A DNA stretch of 64,000 nucleotides from Rotaria sordida (lineage: Eukaryota; Rotifera; Eurotatoria; Philodinida; Philodinidae): the NCBI GenBank assembly GCA_905250125.1, contig CAJNOL010000591.1, positions 52,511 through 116,510 of the forward strand. The letters run 5' to 3'. This document shows, in pieces, positions 50,001 through 59,846 of the stretch. How positions within the stretch are numbered: the stretch's first letter is position 1; every line of letters starts with the position of its first letter. The notes under the pieces were generated by a model. It had not been told where the DNA came from and did not search any database. It was given only the letters and a program-made list of their open reading frames with translations. A program made the translations under genes and the position numbers.

Positions 50001-51535
50001 AAAAACTAGCTTTTTGGTTTGCTGAAGTCTCTATCTTTGCAAATCTGATAATAATTCTTATTTCGTTATATTCTTGTTTTTACTAGAAATGAATGATAAT
50101 AAGTGAGTTTGGTTTTTTTCTCATGCTGTGGTTTATCCTTGAATGCTGGACAAATCGGATATTTGAGAAAAGTATATACGCATGTGCTTATTACAGATTA
50201 GATGTCAATAGCATTGACTGTAAGTCAATGAACTGATCTCATGTCATAAATGTGTTATTTTCAGTTGATAGAATATTTGCTTTTGTAACCTTCAGACAAA
50301 CATAATTAATTATAAGAAAATAGTATTAAAAATAGGCACGAACTGAATCAGAACATTTGAGTTCGGTCTTGAATGCAATCATTTACAGTTAATTAATAAA
50401 ACTAGGGGGTAGAAGTAAACGAAAAGAAAGCCTTTCACTGTTGGCTATGATAGGTCTACCAACAGTGAGATCAATGGCTTAAAACCTGAAAGACAGCAGG
50501 TTTTCTAAATTCGAACCGAAATTCAGATTTGCTGCATGTCTAGTATTGAAATTTTTAATCTGTTTATTTAACTAGGAAGATCACTTAGTGTTGGCTAGTG
50601 ACCGATATCTTCCGTATAACTAATACTAACTGTAGTTTTGGACAGAAGGCCGGTCTAACGAAGAGTTATTTTTTCGCTTAATTGCTCGAGCTTCGCATAC
50701 ATAAAAACTATCCGGAAGAGCAAGTGTTTGTCACAACGTAATCCACATGCTATCAGACGGGTGACGCGACCCAAAAATAGTCGTTCATGCCTTGTCTAAG
50801 GTCATCTCATGGCTGATGGTGTTGAAGTTTAAATATAGTACCTTGTGGATACGTATCGAACAACATAGTCATTCAACCATGGCAGTACTGATATAACTCT
50901 ATCTTAATTATGAGTATCTAAAAACTCAAATTTGATTTTGATGAGAAAAGAAAAACTTGCAAAGTTATCCAGAAAAAAAAACGACAAGAATGAAATTTCT
51001 TGGTGTTTTATTAACCATTTCAAAAAGAAACAAAATAACGAATATTAATTTAGAAATTCTTACCATTCTCAATAAAAATTTCTTGATTATTTCTTAAAGT
51101 AATACTAAATGATTCAGGAAATTTCCATACACGATGCCATATTATATTTCCATTATTATTATTTTCTTCTCCAACATAAACAACTTCAAGTGAACCGGGA
51201 TTATATGTTTCATATATATTTAAACTTATACATGGATAAACTAAATTTGAATATTCAATATCAATAAAATCTCGACTAGTAAATTCATTCTCCCAACGTT
51301 TAAAATTTTTTTTTGTTTTTTTATATGATGGCATATTTATCCACCATGGACCATATGTACGAAAAACTAATGCTTGACTTGAATCTCCATATAATGGATA
51401 AATTTCTGGACGTTTACATATATTTCCAACGGCATAACTTCGAGCACTATTTGATCCATATTGAGATGAAAAATCACGAAGATTTGATGGATATTGTTCT
51501 ACTATTGATTCAATTAAATCATTCGATTTATTCAT
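47090..51535 (-). CDS. FBXL4: F-box/LRR protein FBXL4 homologue
   Basis: Five exons on the minus strand: 51535-51064, 49604-49309, 49250-48662, 47797-47426 and 47352-47090, giving 663 aa (human 621). The N-terminal discoidin-like domain is recognisable from DFSSQYGSNSARSY, VFRTYGPWW, FIDIEYSNLVYP and ETYNPGSLEVVYV. It continues in exon 2 as FPTRHIRLEFDH...YYIEIDTITLCG. The F-box is IKLPFDLLFLICSYLDLYSL, with HSLNLQPYW after it, as in FBXL4. Leucine-rich repeats follow (YLSLSWT, NLENC, SIDLWRA, EIDIGW, QLDVLGS, LDLSFCSKI). FBXL4 is a mitochondrial outer-membrane SCF ligase component that restrains mitophagy by targeting BNIP3/NIX (established for mammals). No obvious mitochondrial presequence is encoded here. 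An acceptor-like TTTAG lies 2 nt upstream of the ATG, so an upstream coding exon or a trans-spliced leader is possible. Introns at 47798-48661 and 49605-51063 carry repeats. Confidence 0.93.
48181..48260 (+). repeat. Dispersed repeat copy (GACTTGAAACTTT family)
   Basis: CCTGAAAGTTTCACAATAAA, followed by TTATTCTCGT, TTTGTACAAAGGTTCAA and CGAAATTCAG, matches in order with 52152-52240 and 29704-29790. It lies in an FBXL4 intron. Confidence 0.42.
49750..50045. mobile_element. Palindromic miniature element in FBXL4 intron
   Basis: Left arm words CAAAGATACAGCTTCAG, AAACCAAAA and TTTAGATTACATAGGACGAT reappear as reverse complements in the right arm, in reverse order (ATCGTTCTATATAGTCTAAA, TTTTGGTTTGCTGAAG). 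Part of the right arm (AGATATCCCATTTTGTAGAC) resembles the FUT8 intron element (GGAGATGTCTCATTTTGTAG), so the two are related but diverged. Confidence 0.6.
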
Positions 51536-51755
51536 ATCTAAATATCAATAAAGAAAATTTAACCTTCAAACCCATCATTCAATATACAAGAGAATCTGTT
51601 TATTTGGTGTATATTGCCCATAAAAAAAAAAGAAAAAGAAAAAATAAAGGACACAATATGTCTGATGGCCTTTTTCTTTTTTGACAATTAAAAGAAAAAT
51701 CATTCATGTGTTGCTTTGCATATCAATGTAACATATTCATGTACGGTATAATTTA
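51536..51755. promoter_or_regulatory. Compact divergent promoter region between FBXL4 and the Pro-rich gene
   Basis: Only 220 bp separate the two start codons, which point away from each other. No TATA element in a fixed position could be singled out in the AT-rich DNA. Bidirectional use is inferred from geometry alone. Confidence 0.4.
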
Positions 51756-54700
51756 ATGGCAACTATAACTCATCATGATGAAAGTCTTGTAGAAAGAAAT
51801 GAAATCTTTTATTCGAATACAAATATGATTGATATTGAACCATTTTATAAGAATTTTACAATGATTCAAAATGTTTTACAAAATCATGATCAACAAAAAC
51901 AATTAAATAACGTATGTTAATATTATTTCTTATGAGAAACTCTTATTAAATTTGATTTATATATAAACAAAATCATTCGTTAGTGTTATGACTTTGGAAA
52001 ATTAAAATATATGTATCTCAAAATAATGAACTTTTCGAAATCGAATTTTTAAAAAAGTGGCTCGATTTCGAGGCCTAAAGCATATCTTTTATATTGCTCA
52101 TATAAACCGACAGGTTTAATGTTTCTTATTTCAAGATAAAAGTAAATCAGATGACTTGAAACTTTCATAATAAACTACTCGCATTAAGGTCTATTTCTAT
52201 GTAAAGTTTCAAGTCGAAATTCGAAAATCAATTTTTGCTGTTATTACAGCATTCATAGCTCATTGGAATCTCAAAAGCGATTTATCAATCGGAGAACTTT
52301 CTACATAATTCATAGGATTTAGTAATTTAAATGATTAGCTCAGAATTGAACAACATCATTGAGAGTCAATGTCTTTGTTGAGTCGTTTATAGTTGAAATA
52401 TAAATTTAGTCGACAATTCAAATAAATGTTCTTCAATGTTGAGAATTAGAATAATTCTTTTTTTGTTTTTTTATCTCATAGTATTTTTTCTAATCAAATC
52501 CGTTTAGAGTTTTTATTCATTTGTTTTTTTTTTCTTGAAACTATATTTTTAATTCTCAATAAAAATATTATTTCTTCATTGCTTTAGCCTCCTATTCATT
52601 CAACCGATTATACATATCGAGCTAATCGTATTCAAATAGAACATTCTTCATCTGATCATAATCATTCGAATGCACTAATTAATAGAAATCATCAAGATTT
52701 ATCAAAAATCATGAATAAATCTATATATAATTTAACAACAATTGTTGAAGATATTGGTTATAATCCTAAATTACCGTATATACGTTCTTCTCTAAATACT
52801 AATAATAATACATTTTCAAATACAATATTAAAGCTCGGTGAATCGCAGGAATCATCTGTTAATACATGGCGTTCACAAATAGAGAAACAACATTTTTCAA
52901 GATGGCATCCTGAAAAATATCAATGTTCTGCATCGATGATTCCATATAAACCAATAATTGATATGAATGAAAAAGCGATAGAAAAATCAGATGATAATCA
53001 ATCAAATATAATACATCATCCATCTGTTTCAATAAATTCAATACCTAAACAAATCGATGAAAAATTTTTAAAAAATCAAATTGAACAAATCTATGGTATC
53101 GATGATATTGATACATCAAGTTCAATATTAAGTCGAAGTTCATCAATTAATGAAATAAATTCTTCTTCGGATCAAATTCTATCATCATCACCACCATTAA
53201 CATTAAAAACAATTGGTAATTCAAAATGTAAACAACAAATTACTATTCGTGAATATTATCCACCAAAAGAAATACCTTCATCTATGGCTTATCGATCATT
53301 ATCATCATTATCATCTCAACAAACAAATATTGATAATGAATATGAACAATTTATTCATAATCATTCAGAATTAAATAATGATCCAAATCCAGAAATTATT
53401 AAAAAATCAAATCCAGATCATGTAACTTATAAACAAAATATTTCTGTTCGTTATCTTATTCCACCAACACCTCCTCCATCTGGACCAGTGATTATCCGAG
53501 GTATATATATTTTTCCTCTATACTATAGATATCATTAATCTATTTTCGAACTTTTAGAAATCATTCCTCCACGTCCACCATCACCTTCACCATTAATCAT
53601 CAACCATCAAGATGTAGAACCTATTACACCATCTCCGTGTATTTTTCGTGAAGCTCCACCATCACCACCACCTCATGAAGAAACTAAAATTATAACTAAA
53701 GTTCTACCTCAAGAACCTCCATTATTACCACGTATGATTTTTGAACATAATGCTTCGGTATTTATACAATTTCTATTTTGTAAAATACGATCTAAAATGA
53801 GTGTTGAAGTATAGGCGTAGAAATTTGAACCTCGTTTAGAAATCTATAAGAGTTCGTTCTTATGTACTGTCCTTCCCAAGTTACTATAATATTACTTAAT
53901 TATTTTTATGTCTAGAAAAGTATATGTGAAACAATCGAACTTCAAAATTTCAACCTACAGTTTTGTCTATAGGTAGGTCTTGTGGACATTAGAATGTTCT
54001 GAAAATGATGTCTTGCTTTTGAAAATACTAAACTTCTTACCTTTTCCTTATAACTCATGATTATTTTTAGATATTCAATATCTCAAGAAGAACTCATCCC
54101 TTTAGGTTGAAACTTTTAGAGTATTCTCAGATCCACTAGACCTACCATTGGGCAAATTTTCAAGTTGAAATACTTTACTTTGATTTTTTACAAATAACTT
54201 TGTCGTGGATAAAAAATTTAGTAAAATTACAATAGCTTGGGAAAAACAGCACATCATCATAATGATGAAGAATTGTGTCTCAAAATAATCTCCCTGTGAT
54301 TAGTAGCATTGTATTTCATGTTTTAATAAAATTTTCATTTCAAATTTGACAATCTCTCTTCTAGCTACCACCAAAACCTCAATCAATTATTATTGAAAAA
54401 TGGTTACCATATGAACCACCTCCGCCACGAGAAATTATTTATGAACGTATAATTCAAGCTCCTGTAGTTTCAGAATTTCAACCAGGTGGTTTAACTATTG
54501 ATCGACAATGTTATCATTCCGTTGATCTTCATTCATCATCATCATCTCGTTTACTTAATACATTTCACAATGAACAACAAACTTCTTCTAATAATATAGA
54601 AAACCAAAAATTTTCAATATTTGATCAGTTTGCATGGTTAACACAACAACAATTAGAAGCAATCGAACATCAAACTTTAGAACAAATACAAACTCATCAA

Positions 54701-54898
54701 CAATGGATATCTGATCAGCAACAACAACAACATATGAATATGTTTCTACATACTCCATTACAATTAACAACACCAATGCTTATTGTTAATCATCCACCAG
54801 TTACAAGAATAATAAATGCATATACACAAAGAGACGATGTTCAACAACAACAACAATTTTTTTATAGACCAATATTTATGTATCCTTCTTATAGATAA
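51756..54898 (+). CDS. Large proline-rich protein sharing a domain with the protein at 27611-28393
   Basis: Four exons, 51756-51911, 52588-53500, 53558-53757 and 54365-54898, give 600 aa. The first half is Ser/Asn-rich and disordered-looking. A conserved block at about residues 317-355 has DPNP, a VTY strand and PPTPPPSGPVII, and matches the 27.6-kb protein. Pro-rich strands follow (IFREAPPSPPP, VLPQEPPLLPRMIFE). Then comes IIIEKWLPYEPPPPREIIYERI, a short beta/Pro unit. The C-terminus is Gln-rich. There is no signal peptide or membrane segment. The exon junction falls within one codon of the equivalent junction in the smaller paralogue. The alternating hydrophobic-strand/proline layout and the EKWLPY word recall cytoskeletal repeat proteins, but I do not assign a family. 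The 607-nt third intron holds a dispersed-repeat copy. Confidence 0.84.
52152..52240 (+). repeat. Dispersed repeat copy (GACTTGAAACTTT family)
   Basis: GACTTGAAACTTTCATAATA, followed by AAACTACTCGCATTAAGGTC, GTAAAGTTTCAAGTCGAAAT and TCGAAAATCAATTTTT, is the best-preserved of three copies. It lies in the first intron of the proline-rich gene. Confidence 0.48.
53787..54334 (+). repeat. Dispersed intronic repeat, long copy
   Basis: The 5' word ACGATCTAAAATGAGTGTTG (from 53787) and the 3' words GATGAAGAATTGTGTCTCAA and GTATTTCATGTTTTAAT (54262-54334) both recur in other introns of this window. The long copy nearly fills this intron. Confidence 0.42.
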
Positions 54899-55934
54899 AA
54901 TACAAACTATGTTATAATGATATCAAATTCTAAAAATAAATCTTCTACTCATACATAAAAGATTTATAAATAGCTGATTTTCAAAAGAAATTTTTAATAA
55001 GATAAAGATTGTTCTCTCTCTCTTGGAAATGAGAGATTTCTAAAATGTTCATAGCTTTATTTGAAACGTTAGTACTCCAATATAGAGTGATCGAAATCAA
55101 TCAATAAAAACTCTTTTCTACCCGAACAGAATATTTTATTTCGAAGCGCATAGCGCTCAAAATTTGGAAGTTCTTTACTCTCGAACAAAATGTGTCTTCT
55201 ATATAAATCCGTTCTTTTCTAATGAAAACATTGAAAATGAATTTCTTTTATTCGTTTATATAGCTTTCAAATTGAAACAAATATCTATTTGATTTTCATA
55301 CAGTACAACAGTTATTCGACTTTTCATATTAAGAGACTTAAAATGAACGCAATACTATGCAAGAAAGAAAAAATAAGTTTTATATAACATAATTTAAAGA
55401 GAAAAATCTTGACTACTAATTCTTACAAAGAAACAAGTACAAAAAACGGAACTATGTTTCATTAAAATTTAAAAAAAGACAATATTTTTTACCTTCTATT
55501 TGTGCTCTACCAATCGAAAAGTATGTTAAAGCATATAAAATTATCGGTTACTTTGTAAATACTTGTAATTATGCAACTTTATCGTCATACCTGAAAGAAC
55601 ATTTTTTTAAAATTATTCAGGACAAATCAATATAAAAATTTTCACCATTATCCGACTTTTAAAATTTAACTGTTTGTTTGTTATATATGTTAATTAAACA
55701 AGATAAACAATCAATATTTATTAAAACACACAACAAAAAATTATCTTATTTTGCTCTATGAAATTAAAATTTCAATATACTTTTCAATGTTCCTGTTAAC
55801 TGATTAGTTCTTCTTTTAACCAACCAAAAATTCTCATCTCATATATCATATTTTCATATGTTATATTCTCTTATCATACTTTAAAAAAAAAACAATCGTC
55901 ATTTTATATTTAGAAACAAAAATAAAATCTAATA
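54899..55934. other. Intergenic, no gene seen
   Basis: About 1.0 kb, AT-rich. TTTATATTTAG at 55903-55913 is an acceptor-like string 21 nt before the GLOD4 ATG and could receive a spliced leader. Confidence 0.5.
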
Positions 55935-57327
55935 ATGTCGCATGGAACTCCTCTTCAAGAATCTACATCTGATGATCGACGTTTACTTCATTTTACAATG
56001 AAAATAACGGATCGTTTGGCAACAAAAAATTTTTTTTGTAATATCTTAGGTATGAAAATTTTACGTCATGAAGAAATGGATAGTGGTTGTGCAGCACAAT
56101 GTAATGGTGATTTTGAATCTCCATGGTCAAAAACAATGGCTGGTTATGGACATGAAAATTCATTTTTTGTTTTTGAATTAAATTATAATTATGATGTTGA
56201 AGGTTATGAATATGGAAATGATTTTTCATCAGTTACAATAAATAATCGACAAGCTGTTTCAAATGCACGTCAATTTCTTGATAAGAAATTTATTGAAGTA
56301 GATAATAAACAATCAATAATAATACGTTCACCTGATGGTCATCGTTTTATATTATTTGATCAAGATGTTTATCCAGGTGATGATCCTGTTCAATGTTTAT
56401 CATTAAATGTATCAAATTTAAAAACATCTATTGATTATTATACACGTTTATTAAAAATGAAAATAAATGAAAATGAATCAAATAATAATCATGTTAAACT
56501 TTATTATGGTTTAAAAACAAATCAAAAATCAAAAGTTAAAACAAAATCTGGTTTTCTTGTTGATAATCAATGTCAACTTGAATTAATTGAACTTAAACAA
56601 CCTATTGATCGTGGTACTGGTTATGGTAGAAAAGCATTTTGTTGTGCAACAAATGATGTTGAATTAATACAAAATATGATTGAAAAAGAAGGATATAATA
56701 TACTTATACCAGTTATGGAATTAGGTGATTTATTAGATTTTAATAAAGATAAAGTTGTTATTTTATCCGATCCCGATGGACATGAAGTAAGATTTATATA
56801 ATTAACTTTAGATTTTAAAAGAATCGTATATTTCGATAATCTTTAACGTTCATTCAAAGAAAAAAAAAACAAGATTTTGAAAGAGTCGTTCTTTTTACTT
56901 TGTTATACATATGTTATTATCAAAACGGGACACAGTACTCGAAAGTTAAAATAAACAAGATATATAATAAGTTATTCTACGATATAAACATAATATTTAT
57001 TCTTTGTAATACAATCATATTTATAGCTTTCCGTAGATCAAACTCTTTATTCAATATTTTTTCTCAGGCAGTATTCTACAACTATTAGGTGTATCTATCT
57101 TTCAAATATTAAATTTTTGGATATTCTATTGAATGAAAAAATATTTTCCTTTTTTTTTTTGTTTGATTTAGATATGTTTTGTTGGTGAAGAGAATTATTT
57201 TAAAGCATGTGAAACAGATCCTGATGCTGAAAAGAAATTTTACAAAGGTCTTGAAAATAAACCTGATGATCCAAATAAATATTTAATCGGTGAAGATGAA
57301 TCAAGCAAACGACAAGACAAGCAATAG
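55935..57327 (+). CDS. GLOD4: Glyoxalase domain-containing protein 4 (GLOD4)
   Basis: Two exons, 55935-56786 and 57172-57327, give 335 aa (human about 300). It has two vicinal-oxygen-chelate domains. The first begins LLHFTMKITDRLATKNFFCN and contains GMKILRHEEMDSGCAAQCNG, WSKTMAGYG, ELNYNYDVEGYEYGNDF and RQAVSNAR, all typical of GLOD4. The second begins around LSLNVSNLKTSIDYYTRLL and ends VVILSDPDGHE joined to ICFVGEENYF across the intron. GLOD4 is reported as a mitochondrial/cytosolic glyoxalase-fold protein of uncertain catalytic role. The C-terminal 35 residues are charged and poorly conserved. The 385-nt intron is plain AT-rich sequence. Confidence 0.95.
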
Positions 57328-58641
57328 ACAGATAAATTTTTGATTTTGTTTTTTGTCGATTGATTTTATAAGTTCAACTTTCAATCGATAGAATTATTAC
57401 TTCAGCTTATATTAGTTTTAGATGGAAAATAAATTTATTTACTTTTAAATCAGAACAGTAATTAACTGATATTGATATAGTTATTCAACTCATTTGAAAT
57501 GAAATTCATAGAATAGCATAAAATATAAAAAATGAACTTGAATAAATTAAAACAAATTATAGTTGTTCTTGCAGCATCATGTTCAAAAAGTTCACTTTGA
57601 AAAATATTCAATTTGGAATCTATTCAAAAAGTGCTTGCTATTGACTTAGTTACAACATTAGCTCATATGGGTATAATAAAAAAAAAGTTGATAGTATCAT
57701 CTGATGATTAATAGTAGAATTTTCATTGGATCCTTTTTTTTTGCTTCATTTTTCGTTGTTATGAAAAACGAAATTTCTTTTTTAATAAGTTCTTCAAATA
57801 GAAGTCATGATAGAAATGAAAGATTATCATTTGGTACAAATTCAATATATGCGAAGATTGAGATATATATTCTTAGTTTTTGTATATAAAAACGTCTTAG
57901 CTCAAAAATCATGATTAAGACATTCATGTCATTATCGATTATATGAAAGATTACTTCTGTTAGTTTTATCATTTAATACAAATTCATGTAGGATTCTATC
58001 ATCATTCGATAGAAAAAATGATTCATTTGTTGTTTTTTAATATTATCAATTGCAATTGTTTTGAAATTTGATCTTGAACAGAAATTATTGGATATTAATA
58101 AATCGAATAACTTTTTGTTTGATAATAATTTTCGAATTTTATATTTCAAAATAATTTTATATTTAAATCTTAATAAATAAATTATTATCAAGAAAAATAA
58201 TTTGAATCAAAATCATAAAACATCGTTTAAAAAAATGAGAAGAAAAAAAAACAAACAAATCTATTCAAGATTACAACGATTTATTATTATAATTTAATCA
58301 ATTATTATTTTAATATTATCCCTCAAATTCAATATAATTCAATTATTAATATAATATCATTTTGCTTCTAATCATTGTCATAAATAATAATAAAATTATC
58401 TTAAACAAAAATGATAAATATCTAGTGACATCTGAATTATATTTTTATTTGATTGGTTATTTTATTTTTATTTAACATCGATTGATCGAGAAAATGAGCA
58501 AATAAACAAAACAAATAAATAATAAAAAAAGAAGAAAAAAAATAGGCACCTAGTAGACGTCATTCCGAAGCTATAAATCTCAATTAATCATTCATTTTCT
58601 TATTCTTCTTTTAAAGATTATTCTTTTCTCTATAATATATT
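57328..58641. other. Intergenic, no gene seen
   Basis: About 1.3 kb of very AT-rich sequence with short chance ORFs only. CTTTTAAAG near 58616 is an acceptor-like string shortly before the clathrin light chain start. Confidence 0.55.
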
Positions 58642-59394
58642 ATGGCTTTTGACGACCCATTTAATGCTCGTAATAATAATCTTGATGATGGTACATCCGA
58701 TAATTTCTATAATTTTAATGAAGAAGATCCTGCTGCTGAATTTCTTGAACGTGAAAAACGTGAATTAGCGGACATTACAGGTGATACAAATGCTAATATA
58801 TTTACTGATCAATTTGATACAAGTTCAAATACTAGTAATCTTCGTACAAACGGTAATAATAATTCTTATCTTGTTGTTTTTTTTCTCTTGTTTCGTTTTA
58901 TTCTCAATGAAATAATAATTTTAGGTGTATATTCACCGAATGTAAATCTAGGTGGAAGTTATTCTCCAACACCATCACGTGATTCACCATATCAATCATT
59001 ATCGGATTTTAGTGAACAAATGAATGAACCGGAAAAAATTCGAAAATGGAGAGAAGAATTTTCAACACGTATTAATAAAAAAGATACAGAAGAAGAAATA
59101 AAACGTAAAGAAATGCGTGAACAAGCTAAAAAAGAATTAGATGATTTTTATAAACAACGTACTGAACAATTAGAACGTACAAAAGGACAAAATCGTTCAA
59201 ATAATCGTACATTAGAAGATGATCTTTTCAATAATCGTAATACATCAATAATATCAAATGGTAAAGTTAGTGATTGGGATAAAATAACAAGTTTATGTGA
59301 ATTTAATCCAAAAAATAATCGTGCACAAAAAGATTTAACACGTTATAGAAGTGTTTTACTTCAATTAAAACAACAACAAACAAGTGGAAAATAA
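58642..59394 (+). CDS. CLTA: Clathrin light chain
   Basis: Two exons, 58642-58852 and 58925-59394, give 226 aa. The family's N-terminal acidic consensus is present as EEDPAAEFLEREKRELADI. The central region, FSEQMNEPEKIRKWREEF, starts the heavy-chain-binding coiled coil, which continues as a long charged helix (EEEIKRKEMREQAKKELDDFYKQR). The C-terminus, DWDKITSLCEFNPKNNRAQKDLTRYRSVLLQLKQ, is the conserved trimerisation-proximal end. Light chains decorate the clathrin heavy-chain triskelion and regulate coat assembly. The 72-nt intron at 58853-58924 is a multiple of three and has no stop, so the open frame reads straight through. It would add 24 residues, mostly hydrophobic (VVFFLLFRFILNEIIIL), foreign to this soluble family, so I treat it as an intron (GTAATA...TTTTAG). 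Confidence 0.93.
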   Translation: MAFDDPFNARNNNLDDGTSDNFYNFNEEDPAAEFLEREKRELADITGDTNANIFTDQFDTSSNTSNLRTNGNNNSYLVVFFLLFRFILNEIIILGVYSPNVNLGGSYSPTPSRDSPYQSLSDFSEQMNEPEKIRKWREEFSTRINKKDTEEEIKRKEMREQAKKELDDFYKQRTEQLERTKGQNRSNNRTLEDDLFNNRNTSIISNGKVSDWDKITSLCEFNPKNNRAQKDLTRYRSVLLQLKQQQTSGK

Positions 59395-59822
59395 TTAATG
59401 ATTTAAAAGAAAAATATATATATATATTAACGATTATGATAACTTTAACTTTCTTATATTCTATTTCTTTCTCTCTCTATATCTATGATCTTTGATTGTG
59501 CGCATGCGTTGTTGTCTGTGTTTGATATTTTTTTTTCTTTTTTTCATTCCATTAAAACAGCAAGAAAACTGGACACATTGTATCTGATTTATTTATTATC
59601 ATACATAGTCTCTTCTTTTTCTCACTGTGCACACACGCACACATAATTTTTTTTTAATGATCTGTATTCTTTCTGAAAACAAAACCATTAGTTATACCTC
59701 AATTTTCCTCTGGTGTTCGTTACAGTTGTTTGTTGTTATTATGGTGTGTAATCTAACCAAAATTTGATGTGTCTAAAAGTTCTTTCTTTTTGTCCTCCGA
59801 AATATATGCAGAACTATTTATT

Positions 59823-59833
59823 CATTCTTTTAG
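59823..59833 (+). promoter_or_regulatory. Candidate trans-splice acceptor before TACO1
   Basis: CATTCTTTTAG lies 13 nt before the proposed TACO1 ATG, preceded by a pyrimidine-rich stretch. The upstream clathrin light chain gene ends 450 bp away on the same strand. Inference from pattern only. Confidence 0.33.
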
Positions 59834-59846
59834 ATACTTCGTTTCA

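Noticed and set aside
50500..50525. GGTTCGAAT B-box-like word on the minus strand
   Set aside because: No A box at a suitable distance upstream on that strand.
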